Assembly: GCA_021772025.1 (NCBI GenBank) | Contig: JAETNT010000035.1 | Location: 1 to 39,229 of the forward strand | Source: Enterocloster bolteae | Lineage (GTDB): Bacteria > Bacillota > Clostridia > Lachnospirales > Lachnospiraceae | Length of the DNA: 39,229 bases | Direction: 5' to 3' | Shown here: piece after piece, positions 1 to 7,009 of the stretch | Layout: each line of letters begins with the position of its first letter | Position numbering within the stretch: position 1 is the first letter of the stretch | The notes under the pieces: generated by a model | The model's input: only the letters and a program-made list of their open reading frames with translations | Database searches by the model: none | What the model was told of the DNA's origin: nothing | Position numbers and translations under genes: made by a program

Positions 1-66
1 GACGGGCGGGAAAATAAGGCCCAGGAGCGATAGCGACAGGCCGCAGACAACAGGCGCATAGCGCCG

Positions 67-175
67 GGACTTTGGGACACTTTGTCCCGAAGTCCAGCGG
101 GTTTGGGGAGCTCCCCAACAAGCATTTTTGCGGGGCCAGCGGCCCGGCAAAAATAGCAGGTGTGGCCACACCTGC
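67..175. other. Array of four consecutive inverted repeats
   Basis: Four dyads lie back to back: 67-79/83-95 (GGACTT-t-GGGACA, loop CTT, TGTCCC-g-AAGTCC), 103-118 (TTGGGGAGCTCCCCAA, perfect), 124-131/147-154 (ATTTTTGC/GCAAAAAT with inner GGGCC/GGCCC) and 156-175 (GCAGGTGTGGCCACACCTGC, perfect 20-bp). No gene overlaps positions 1-233 convincingly. The array could be part of an origin of transfer, a protein-binding region or a terminator cluster; the sequence alone does not decide. Confidence 0.75.
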
Positions 176-233
176 CCTGCTTGCCGTTTCGTGCGATCCC
201 GCTACATGGCGCAAAAACGGAGGTCACGCTTTC

Positions 234-593
234 TTACGCATCCTCCGTTTCCTTGGCGGCTTTCATCGCTTGGATGGTGGCCTCTACAATTTTCAATTCT
301 CTTTCGTCCAGAGAGCCCAGCATGGCGTCAATGCGTTTTCTGCATTCGCTCCCGCCGTTCTTGGATGGGTAAAAATACTGATCTACTGATATGTCAAACA
401 TTGTGACCAGTTGATAAAAAGTATTAAGGCTTGGGTGCTGGCCGTCATTTTCGTTATACATGATCGTGCGTGGAGAGCGGTCAACAATATAGGCCAGTTG
501 CTCCTGTGTCATCCCGCTGGCCTCCCGAGCCCGCTTGATGGCCCGTCCTATATCGTGAAAATCAAATCGCCGTTTGTCTTGCTCTAACTTCAT
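234..593 (-). CDS. XRE-family helix-turn-helix regulator
   Basis: This 119-residue protein has an N-terminal XRE/Cro HTH domain (about residues 10-65, with the motif MTQEQLAYIVDRSPRTI), followed by a helical tail ending in charged residues. Such small repressors normally control excision or transfer genes of mobile elements, and this one is transcribed away from the TetR/MFS cargo. The start at 593 is chosen because AGGTGA lies 8 bases upstream. An in-frame ATG 10 codons earlier (623) has no ribosome site and sits inside a dyad that looks like its own operator. Family assignment is firm; the target is inferred. Confidence 0.85.
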   Translation of the reverse strand: MKLEQDKRRFDFHDIGRAIKRAREASGMTQEQLAYIVDRSPRTIMYNENDGQHPSLNTFYQLVTMFDISVDQYFYPSKNGGSECRKRIDAMLGSLDERELKIVEATIQAMKAAKETEDA

Positions 594-631
594 AATATCA
601 CCTAATGTAATTTTACATTTCATGTGATATT
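594..631. promoter_or_regulatory. Nested dyad operator upstream of the XRE gene
   Basis: Outer arms AATATCAC (594-601) and GTGATATT (624-631) enclose inner arms AATGTAA (604-610) and TTACATT (613-619). The dyad directly abuts the chosen start codon, as expected for an autoregulated XRE repressor. Binding by this protein is inferred. Confidence 0.6.
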
Positions 632-705
632 ATTTGAACGATTTATATTTTCATACTACCGACTGTTTAATTTCATGTCTGCATAGAGGATAATGCACAT
701 GAGGG

Positions 706-734
706 TTGACAAAAGGAAATTTCTCTGCTATATT
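706..734 (+). promoter_or_regulatory. SigA-type promoter of the TetR gene
   Basis: TTGACA (706-711) and TATATT (729-734) are separated by 17 bases. The RNA would start near 741, where GACCGTTGGTTT, a degenerate copy of the palindrome found before the MFS gene, would place a TetR site on the start point. Confidence 0.75.
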
Positions 735-768
735 TTATACAGACCGTTGGTTTGTATGGAGGTGCGGG

Positions 769-1419
769 ATGGCAAGAAACAAATATCCGGAGGAAACCGT
801 AAAGCTGATTTTGGATGTTGCCACCCATCTGTTTGTCGAAAAAGGGTATGACGCAACATCCTTGCAGGACATCATCAACGAAACAAATCTTTCAAAAGGT
901 GCAATCTATCATCATTTTTCGTCCAAAGAGGAAATTTTTGAAGCGATCTTTCATCGTATAGGTGAAGAAAACACAACCGCTTTGGCAAAAGTGCGGGATA
1001 ATAATTCCTTGAATGGGCTGGAAAAACTGCGGGCAATTTTTAAGGCCGCTTTGTTTAATTCTAATCAGAGCTTAATGTTGACAGTTACACCATGCTTATT
1101 GGATAATCCACGCTTTTTAGCGATGCAAATTGCTCAGCTCTACCAAATTGTTGCTCCAAAGTTTATTCAACCGATCTTACAGCAGGGGATTGACGATGGC
1201 TCCATTCAAGCGACAACTCCCCGTGAACTGGCAGAGGCAATCATGGTTTTGTCTAATGTATGGCTCAATCCGCTGGTTAGCATGACTGACGAAACGGGGG
1301 TGCGTAATCGGTGCAAAACATTCAATGACCTGTTACAAGGCGTTGGTATTAACCAGCTTTTGGACGATGAAATGATAGAGGGCTATGTTAGCTACTGCAA
1401 GTCTCAGCACCCGGCCTAA
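769..1419 (+). CDS. TetR-family transcriptional repressor
   Basis: The 216-residue protein has a typical TetR N-terminal HTH (about residues 10-55, including SLQDIINETNLSKGAIYHHF) and a helical ligand-binding C-terminal domain with no family-specific signature I recognise. The start is the ATG at 769 with GGAGG 7 bases upstream; an in-frame TTG at 706 is actually the -35 box. It precedes an MFS exporter on the same strand, separated by a hairpin and a perfect 17-bp palindrome, so it very likely represses that exporter and itself. A similar TetR/MFS pair occurs on the second mobile element in this window. Confidence 0.9.
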   Translation: MARNKYPEETVKLILDVATHLFVEKGYDATSLQDIINETNLSKGAIYHHFSSKEEIFEAIFHRIGEENTTALAKVRDNNSLNGLEKLRAIFKAALFNSNQSLMLTVTPCLLDNPRFLAMQIAQLYQIVAPKFIQPILQQGIDDGSIQATTPRELAEAIMVLSNVWLNPLVSMTDETGVRNRCKTFNDLLQGVGINQLLDDEMIEGYVSYCKSQHPA

Positions 1420-1425
1420 CTTCCT

Positions 1426-1460
1426 AAAATAAGCTGCTCCCTAAAAGAGCAGTTTATTTT
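1426..1460 (+). terminator. Hairpin terminator between TetR and MFS genes
   Basis: Arms 1426-1439 and 1447-1460 (core CTGCTC/GAGCAG, flanked by AAAATAA/TTTATTTT) form a 14-bp stem with a 7-base loop and a T-rich 3' side. It would end the TetR transcript, leaving the exporter under its own operator-controlled promoter. Confidence 0.7.
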
Positions 1461-1471
1461 GGACATTTATC

Positions 1472-1488
1472 AAACCGACGGTCGGTTT
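1472..1488. promoter_or_regulatory. Perfect TetR-type operator upstream of the MFS gene
   Basis: AAACCGAC-G-GTCGGTTT is a perfect 17-bp palindrome 27 bases before the MFS start. Degenerate forms occur at about 656-669 (ACCGACTGTTT) and 741-753 (ACCGTTGGTTT), around the TetR promoter. The repeated motif points to one regulator controlling both genes. Confidence 0.8.
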
Positions 1489-1514
1489 AATAAATCAATC
1501 AATGGAGGTACTTT

Positions 1515-2753
1515 ATGCAAACAAAACTTTTTAGGCGTGATTTTACTCTTGTTGTGATCGGCCAGATTATTTCCCTGTTCGGCAACGCCATCTTGCGATT
1601 TGCCTTGCCACTGTATTTGTTGCGGGAAACAGGTTCTTCAACTCTGTTTGGCGCTGTGACAGCCTGTTCCTTTGCTCCGATGGTTGTTCTCTCTATGGTT
1701 GGTGGTGTATTAGCTGACCGAGTGAACAAACGCAATATCATGGTAGGACTTGATTTTTCAACAGCGGCAATTATCATTCTGTTCTACTTTTCTCTTGGCA
1801 AACTGCCAACAGTCCCATTGTTTATTATCGTACTGATGTTACTGTATGGCATTTCTGGTACTTACCAGCCGTCAGTGCAAGCGAGCGTCCCCTTATTGGT
1901 ATCGAGAGAAAAGTTAATGGCGGGAAATGCCGTTATTAACCAGGTCAATACGCTTTCCGGCCTGCTGGGGCCGGTGATCGGCGGTGTGATGTTTACCCTT
2001 TGGGGGATTTACCCGATTCTGCTTTTGAGTGCGGCGTGTTTTACACTCTCCGCCGTTATGGAGATTTTCATTCGTATCCCACATGAAAAGCGGTTTCGTG
2101 AAGTTGGCGTATTTCATGTAATAGGAATGGACTTAAAAGAAAGCTATCAGTTTGTAAAAACAGAAAAGCCTATTTTCTTCTCGGTGGTCTTTCTGGTATC
2201 TATCTTCAACTTGGTTTTGAGTGCGGTAATGATTGTGGGAATACCTATTCTAATAACGCAGGTATTGGGAATGTCTGATACCATGTATGGCTTTACACAA
2301 GGCTCTCTGGCTTTAGGCGGTTTGTGTGGTGGAATTTTAACGGCCATTGTATCTGAAAAACTGAAACTTCAAAATTCGTATGTGCTACTTTTGGCTTGTT
2401 CTGTGGCTGTGGCAGTTATGGGAATTTCTCTTTTCTTGAATATGCCCACTATTGTATCGTATTGGGCAATAACTTTAATGAGCTTTGCGGCGATGGGGGC
2501 GTCTACGCTCTTTATGGTACAGATTTATACGATGGTGCAGACACAAACTCCACCACAATTAGTAGGAAAGATTATGGCGGCGCTGATCTCTATTGCGATG
2601 TGCGGCCAACCGATAGGTCAAGCGATTTATGGAGTTTTGTTTGATATTTTTGCTATGCACACATGGATAGTTTTAATAGGTGCCGCAGTTGCAGCGTTTT
2701 TGATTTCCTTGTACTCCAAAAAGATATTTAGCCAGTTAGAAAGCAATAAGTAG
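1515..2753 (+). CDS. MFS multidrug/macrolide-type efflux transporter
   Basis: A 412-residue, 12-helix major facilitator protein beginning with the pattern RDFTLVVIGQIISLFGNAI, typical of the Mef-like branch of drug exporters. It carries the MFS loop motif GGVLADRVNKRNIM after helix 2. The start has TGGAGGT 6 bases upstream. It is likely a proton-driven exporter of a lipophilic or antibiotic-like compound, induced when its TetR releases the operator at 1472-1488. It resembles the MFS protein at 12387-13640 over its whole length in opening residues and loop motifs, but is clearly diverged. Substrate cannot be read from sequence. Confidence 0.88.
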   Translation: MQTKLFRRDFTLVVIGQIISLFGNAILRFALPLYLLRETGSSTLFGAVTACSFAPMVVLSMVGGVLADRVNKRNIMVGLDFSTAAIIILFYFSLGKLPTVPLFIIVLMLLYGISGTYQPSVQASVPLLVSREKLMAGNAVINQVNTLSGLLGPVIGGVMFTLWGIYPILLLSAACFTLSAVMEIFIRIPHEKRFREVGVFHVIGMDLKESYQFVKTEKPIFFSVVFLVSIFNLVLSAVMIVGIPILITQVLGMSDTMYGFTQGSLALGGLCGGILTAIVSEKLKLQNSYVLLLACSVAVAVMGISLFLNMPTIVSYWAITLMSFAAMGASTLFMVQIYTMVQTQTPPQLVGKIMAALISIAMCGQPIGQAIYGVLFDIFAMHTWIVLIGAAVAAFLISLYSKKIFSQLESNK

Positions 2754-2835
2754 TCTCCATTATTGATGGAAACAACTTTGCATAAAGACAAGACTGCACT
2801 TCATACAAAGGCCGCTGTTTGACAGCAACGGTTTC

Positions 2836-2879
2836 ACGGCGGTTTGAAAAATATAAATTCAAGCCGCCGTTTTCTTTTT
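2836..2879 (+). terminator. Intrinsic terminator after the MFS gene
   Basis: ACGGCGGTTTGAA (2836-2848) pairs with TTCAAGCCGCCGT (2858-2870) with one G-U pair, followed by TTTTCTTTTT. It closes the exporter transcription unit. Confidence 0.85.
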
Positions 2880-3232
2880 CAAAAATAGAAATACGGAGGG
2901 TGTGTTAAAGTTGCCCTTTTTCAAGGACACGGCGGTGCCAAAGAGGTATCGCTGTGTCCATTTTCATATTTTGTAGCCCCCGTGAACTCCATCAGTTAAA
3001 AAAAGCGTAGCCCCTCCCCCGGAGCAGTCCGGCTATGGATGTGAAAATAGACAGTATATAATCGAATATATAACTTCGTGCGTCTGCATGGCTCTGTGTC
3101 ATGCGGGCGTTTTTTGTTATCCGCACTTCGAGACAAAGTGTCCCAAGGTGCGGTGTAGCTCCCCGGGATGCCGCTCCCCACCGCCCCCGTTTCGGTCACT
3201 CATCCACCCAACACCGAAACGGAGGTTTAATT
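2880..3232 (+). promoter_or_regulatory. Long leader of the sigma-factor-like gene
   Basis: No gene is visible in this 350-base stretch. It contains a TATAAT-like -10 at 3057-3062 without a good -35, a copy of the 15-bp repeat at 3130-3144 inside a larger hairpin (about 3123-3152), and the inverted repeat CCGTTTCGGT (3187-3196)/ACCGAAACGG (3213-3222). The last arm overlaps the start of the GGAGG ribosome site at 3221-3225, so folding of the RNA could limit translation of the next gene. Confidence 0.5.
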
Positions 3233-3643
3233 ATGACTACATTCAATCTGAAAGATTTTTATTATTGGTACACGCAGGATCAGTTTATCGAGGTTTCTGA
3301 CGAGGTGGCCGGGGTATTTCTGGCCGATGCCCGTCACGAAATGGCTTACCAGCGGCGGCTTTCCCGGCACAAGGCGCAGTATTCTCTGGATTGTGAGGAC
3401 GGGATTGAATATTCCGCCTGCCTGCATGAGCCCACGCCCCAGGAGCTCTTGGAGCGGATGGAGCTGTTCTGCCGTCTGTGGAACGCCCTCAATTCTCTGC
3501 CGGAAATCCAGGGCCGGAGGATCGACGCCCATATCATTCTTGGAAAGAGCATCAAGGAAATTGCCGAGGCCGAAGGCGTACATGAGGAGTCTGTCCGGCA
3601 GTCCATCAAGCGGGGCCTTGAGCGCATGAAAAAAACTTTTTAA
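3233..3643 (+). CDS. Sigma-70-like (region 4) regulatory protein of a mobile element
   Basis: This 136-residue protein has the layout of small sigma-like factors carried by Tn916/Tn1549-type elements. A short acidic N-terminal part is followed by a helical segment (QELLERMELFCRLWNALNSL) and a C-terminal HTH like sigma region 4, GKSIKEIAEAEGVHEESVRQ, at about residues 100-125. The start ATG at 3233 has GGAGG 7 bases upstream. It likely adjusts transcription of the transfer or excision genes. It lacks an obvious region 2, so whether it acts as a true sigma factor or only binds DNA is open. Confidence 0.75.
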   Translation: MTTFNLKDFYYWYTQDQFIEVSDEVAGVFLADARHEMAYQRRLSRHKAQYSLDCEDGIEYSACLHEPTPQELLERMELFCRLWNALNSLPEIQGRRIDAHIILGKSIKEIAEAEGVHEESVRQSIKRGLERMKKTF

Positions 3644-3989
3644 TTTTTTCATTTTGCCCACTTGGAAATGATGAAAAAATGTCTCGGTTTATGAGAGGAG
3701 GTTATCTTTCTCTGCAGAACAACAGGAGCGGCCCCGAGCAACATACGGGGAGCCGGGCGGCGGGTGCGCTGTGACTTTCTCCACAGAGGAACGAGCGAAC
3801 AACACCAGCGCCGCAAATGGGGCGGGCCAACCCCAGGGCCACGATCCGCCGCAGGACAGGCTGGCCGCCTGTCCCTCCGGGCCGCCCTCTTGTCTGTGTG
3901 GGAGCGCCGCTCCGAATAAAGCTGTCTTTGGACGGGTCAAGAAAATGAGGGCGGCGTTCCCTCAATTTTAGGAAAGCGAGGTACAGTCT
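3644..3989 (+). other. GC-rich spacer with no convincing gene
   Basis: After a T-rich run there is a 31-codon frame (ATG at 3679) and a 66-codon GTG frame (3771-3971). Neither has a placed ribosome site, and their composition (many Pro, Gly, Arg) looks like GC-rich non-coding sequence. I do not call a gene. Confidence 0.4.
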
Positions 3990-4193
3990 ATGAGTTACGA
4001 TCCCGCAGAATTGGCGGCCCTGTTATCTGAACCGTGGAGCAACGGCGCTTGCCGTGGCTATGTCATTATGGCGATGGAAAACTGCGGCTTTGCCGACCAG
4101 GACATCCGCCGTATCATGGCCGAGCTCTATGAGCTGTTCGACTTTGTATCTCTGGATGAGGCCGAGGCCCATTATCAGAAAAGCTCCTATTGA
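3990..4193 (+). CDS. Small conserved element protein, unknown function
   Basis: A 67-residue acidic, mostly helical protein starting MSYDPAELAALL, with AGCGAGG upstream of the ATG. I recognise the style (small proteins between the sigma-like gene and the recombinase in Tn1549-like elements) but no domain. Its position in the recombinase-proximal cluster suggests a role in element maintenance or regulation. The stop is followed at once by a copy of the 15-bp repeat (4198-4212) and a strong hairpin. Confidence 0.65.
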   Translation: MSYDPAELAALLSEPWSNGACRGYVIMAMENCGFADQDIRRIMAELYELFDFVSLDEAEAHYQKSSY

Positions 4194-4225
4194 CTTCGAG
4201 ACAAAATGTCCCGAGGTGGAGCGAG

Positions 4226-4262
4226 GCAAGAGGGCGGCACCTTTTGGGTGCTGCCCTCTTGC
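4226..4262 (+). terminator. Strong GC-rich hairpin, terminator or attenuator
   Basis: GCAAGAGGGCGGCACC (4226-4241) pairs with GGTGCTGCCCTCTTGC (4247-4262) around a TTTTG loop, one G-U pair in 16. The 3' T run is short (GTTTCCCC), so it may attenuate rather than fully end transcription before the next gene at 4321. Confidence 0.65.
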
Positions 4263-4320
4263 GTTTCCCCACTATGAGCGGGAGGCGATTTAACCCTGTT
4301 TTGGAAGAGGAGGTTTTACC

Positions 4321-4587
4321 GTGAGATTAACTGCACAGGAAATTGAACAAATGAAAAGCGTTGACATCGGCGCAGTAGATAAGGAAACCCTTGCAGACGC
4401 AAGCGGTTTTACTTTCGATCCGATGCTCCCCAAGGAAACCCGGGCCCAGCGGATGTTGGAGCATTTCAAAAATCCGTATTGTTTCCGTTTGGGCGATATG
4501 GTGATTAAGCTGGAGTTTGCGGACGAGGGGCCCTCCCTCCAGGAACTGCTCACCGCATTTTTTCTCCGGCAGAAAAGCGGGCTGTAA
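4321..4587 (+). CDS. Small conserved element protein upstream of the recombinase
   Basis: An 88-residue protein with a GTG start preceded by GAGGAGG. It begins MRLTAQEIEQMKSVDIGAVD, an opening I associate with small accessory proteins (DUF6870-like) of Firmicute conjugative elements, and ends FFLRQKSGL. The middle motif RMLEHFKNPYCFRLGDMVIKL hints at a compact mixed fold. No enzymatic residues are evident. It precedes the recombinase promoter and a 15-bp repeat copy (4615-4629). Confidence 0.65.
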   Translation: MRLTAQEIEQMKSVDIGAVDKETLADASGFTFDPMLPKETRAQRMLEHFKNPYCFRLGDMVIKLEFADEGPSLQELLTAFFLRQKSGL

Positions 4588-4643
4588 CTTCGACTTCGGC
4601 CCCTCTGCAACTTCGAGACAAAGTGTCCCATACAAAGGCATCC

Positions 4644-4672
4644 TTGTTGTCCCTCCCCAGCAGAGGTATAAT
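4644..4672 (+). promoter_or_regulatory. Promoter of the serine recombinase gene
   Basis: TTGTTG (4644-4649) and TATAAT (4667-4672) are exactly 17 bases apart and lie 32 bases before the start codon. The recombinase can therefore be expressed independently of upstream genes. A 15-bp repeat copy ends 14 bases before the -35 box, a position suited to regulation. Confidence 0.75.
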
Positions 4673-4703
4673 ATAGATGTAATGTGATAGGGAAGGAGGA
4701 CAA

Positions 4704-6401
4704 ATGGCAAGAACAGCAAACCGGGGGACAATAAGCGCCAGTGCCCCTACTTCATACAATGCGATGCGCTGGAGGCTGGGTAAATATATCCGGCTCTCCA
4801 AAGAAGATTTACTCCGTGGCCGGGACGAAAGCAACAGCGTTATCAACCAGAGGCGGCTTTTGGAGCAATACCACCAGACCCATCTGGACGAGTTCTATGA
4901 CGGAACCGAGCAGGATGTATATGTGGATGACGGCAAAACCGGGACGGATACTGACCGTGAAGATTTCCAGCGGCTCCTGGCCGATGTGTATAGCGGCAGG
5001 ATCAACTGCGTGATTGTCAAAGACCTGTCCCGCCTCTCCCGTAACTATACCGATGCCGGGAACTTGATTGAAAATCTGTTTGTCCGGATGAATGTACGGT
5101 TTATCAGCTTGGCGGAGGGTGTGGACAGCTACCGCAACCCGGACAGCGTATCAAACATTATCGTGCCGATCACGAATGTAATGAACGATCAATACTGCTA
5201 TCAGACCTCAAAGAAAATCCGGCAGGTATTTGATATGAAACGCCGCAACGGTGAGTTTATCGGTTCGTATGCCCCCTATGGCTATGTGAAAGACCCGAAT
5301 GACAAACACGCCTTGTTGGTTGATCCCGAGGCCGCCGAAGTGGTAAAAAGCATTTTTGCGTTGTTTCTGTCCGGTATGAACAAACGGGGGATCACCTATT
5401 ACTTGAACGACCACGGGACACTTTGTCCCACAGCCTATAAGCAACAGCAGGGGCTCAAGTACAACGCCCCCAACGCCCAGGGCAATCCTATGTGGAGTAC
5501 AATCACCATAGACACAATCTTAAAAAATCGTGTTTATGTGGGGGATATGGTACAAGGCCGCCAGCGGGTGAAAAGCTATAAAATCCACATTCAAGAAAAG
5601 GTGCCGGAGGAAGAATGGTTTATCGTGGAGAATACCCATGAGGCCATTATAGACCGGGAAACCTTTGCAAAGGTGCAGAGCCTGCTCAAACGGGATACCC
5701 GCACCGCTCCAAAAGCTAAACAGCTTTACCTGTTCAGTGGTTTTCTGAAATGTGCCGACTGTGGCCGGGCGATGTCCCGGATCGCATCCAAAGGGATTTA
5801 TGTATATTATCAATGCGGGACTTATAAAAGCCTGTCAAAAAAGGCTTGCACTATGCACTCGATTAAAAGTGACCGACTTGAGGCTGGAGTGCTGTTTGCG
5901 ATCCAGCAACAGGTGCATCTGGCACTTACTTATTCCGAGTTTGTTGCCCGTATCAACTCCGCACCTCTGAAAAAGAGCAAGTCAAAGCGGCTGGAAGATA
6001 CCATCGCCGCAAAAGAAAAAGAGCTTGCTAAAATCATGCGGTACAAGCAGGCCCTTTATCAAGACTGGAAAGACGGGGAAATTACCCGCAACGATTACCG
6101 GCACATGAGCGAGGACTTTGAACAGCAGATTGAGGCCCTCACACGCATTATGCAAACGCTGACGGCGGAGCAGGAACAACTGGAAAACGGCGTGGATGCG
6201 GAAAGCCCATGCCTTACCGCATTTCTCAAATACCGGAACATTGACAAGCTGACACGGGAAATTTTAGGCGAGCTGATCGACCACATTAAGGTTTACGAGG
6301 GCGGCAATATCAGCGTGAAATTCAAATACGCTGACGAGTTCCGCCGTATAGCAGAATATATCGAGCTCAATTCCCCTATGGTTACGGGGGCCGCTGTCTG
6401 A
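4704..6401 (+). CDS. Large serine recombinase (TnpX/TndX type)
   Basis: A 565-residue site-specific recombinase expected to excise and integrate the element through a circular intermediate. The N-terminal resolvase domain has YIRLS with the likely nucleophile Ser32 and Arg30, then VKDLSRLSRN with Arg110 and Arg113. The recombinase domain spans about 190-330, and a zinc ribbon has Cys350, Cys353, Cys371 and Cys382. A charged coiled coil follows at about 425-490. GGAGG lies 5 bases before the ATG. All active-site positions look intact, so the element may still move. Its own coding sequence holds a copy of the 15-bp repeat at 5415-5429. Confidence 0.95.
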   Translation: MARTANRGTISASAPTSYNAMRWRLGKYIRLSKEDLLRGRDESNSVINQRRLLEQYHQTHLDEFYDGTEQDVYVDDGKTGTDTDREDFQRLLADVYSGRINCVIVKDLSRLSRNYTDAGNLIENLFVRMNVRFISLAEGVDSYRNPDSVSNIIVPITNVMNDQYCYQTSKKIRQVFDMKRRNGEFIGSYAPYGYVKDPNDKHALLVDPEAAEVVKSIFALFLSGMNKRGITYYLNDHGTLCPTAYKQQQGLKYNAPNAQGNPMWSTITIDTILKNRVYVGDMVQGRQRVKSYKIHIQEKVPEEEWFIVENTHEAIIDRETFAKVQSLLKRDTRTAPKAKQLYLFSGFLKCADCGRAMSRIASKGIYVYYQCGTYKSLSKKACTMHSIKSDRLEAGVLFAIQQQVHLALTYSEFVARINSAPLKKSKSKRLEDTIAAKEKELAKIMRYKQALYQDWKDGEITRNDYRHMSEDFEQQIEALTRIMQTLTAEQEQLENGVDAESPCLTAFLKYRNIDKLTREILGELIDHIKVYEGGNISVKFKYADEFRRIAEYIELNSPMVTGAAV

Positions 6402-6405
6402 CCCC

Positions 6406-6918
6406 CTAACCTAAAACAATTCCGTTTGCTTGTTTTCCTAATATATAACGCCCATATGAAAACAGCGGAGTATAATAATAACACAAAATCGTATTTCCAC
6501 AAATTACCCCATTTGCCCTATCAACGCCAAAAATATCATACAGTTTCAATTTTTTAGCGATTGGTTTACAAAGATTTCCAAAATAATCATCACTTATACT
6601 ATATGCTTCTTTAAGGGTTTCATAAATAACAGAATAATCATTCTGCCACATTTTAATAGAATTTCTCATTTTTTCATAATAAACTTGTTCCGATTTAGAA
6701 AAAAGCGGTATCTCTAATTTCACTTTACCGGAGTTATTAATCGCCTTTACCCATTCTTCAACTCCATCAATTATAACACCCATATATGGCAAAAGTGACG
6801 GAATATAATTTGATTCATCAGGATTAATTCTTTTTATAACCGTATATAGAAATCTTAGGTCATTTTGAATCAAAGATAATGCCGCTTTCTGAACAGGTTT
6901 TAAATTTAAATCCTCCAT
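6406..6918 (-). CDS. Protein of unknown function, 3' end probably replaced by the element
   Basis: A 170-residue, AT-rich gene whose product I do not recognise. It starts MEDLNLKPVQKAALSLIQND behind GAGAGG, is mostly helical and has no membrane segment or signal peptide. The stop codon at 6406-6408 lies five bases past the recombinase stop, so the last few codons probably come from element DNA. The native C-terminus may therefore be lost, with the rest of the gene beyond the element's unseen left end. Confidence 0.6.
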   Translation of the reverse strand: MEDLNLKPVQKAALSLIQNDLRFLYTVIKRINPDESNYIPSLLPYMGVIIDGVEEWVKAINNSGKVKLEIPLFSKSEQVYYEKMRNSIKMWQNDYSVIYETLKEAYSISDDYFGNLCKPIAKKLKLYDIFGVDRANGVICGNTILCYYYTPLFSYGRYILGKQANGIVLG

Positions 6919-7009
6919 GCATATCCTCTCTTTATCATAAATGCAAACTCTCCCGGAAAACCGTATTCTACTCCAGTTTGCCGACTATAATTTTTCTCTT
7001 TTCCATTCA

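Larger units (their letters stand above)
74..5429. repeat. Dispersed 15-bp inverted-repeat motif, five copies
   Basis: GGGACACTTTGTCCC occurs at 74-88 and 5415-5429 (the second inside the recombinase gene). GAGACAAAGTGTCCC, or one-base variants of it, occurs at 3130-3144, 4198-4212 and 4615-4629, each preceded by CTTC and lying between genes. All are versions of the dyad GGGACA-nnn-TGTCCC. They are confined to the first mobile element and are likely element-specific protein-binding or RNA-hairpin sites; function is unknown. Confidence 0.8.
1..6410 (+). mobile_element. Right end of an integrative element with terminal large serine recombinase
   Basis: The stretch carries an XRE regulator, TetR/MFS cargo, a sigma-factor-like protein, two small accessory genes and, last, a TnpX/TndX-like serine recombinase. 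Such recombinases usually sit at one end of the element they move, so the boundary is placed just after the recombinase stop at 6401. A change from GC-rich to AT-rich sequence follows at once. The left end and the conjugation genes lie outside the window, so class (conjugative or only mobilisable) cannot be decided. The right boundary is inferred, not proven by a duplicated att site. Confidence 0.75.

Noticed and set aside
3771..3971. 66-codon GTG frame after the sigma-like gene
   Set aside because: No ribosome site, compositional bias typical of GC-rich non-coding DNA, and no recognisable domain.
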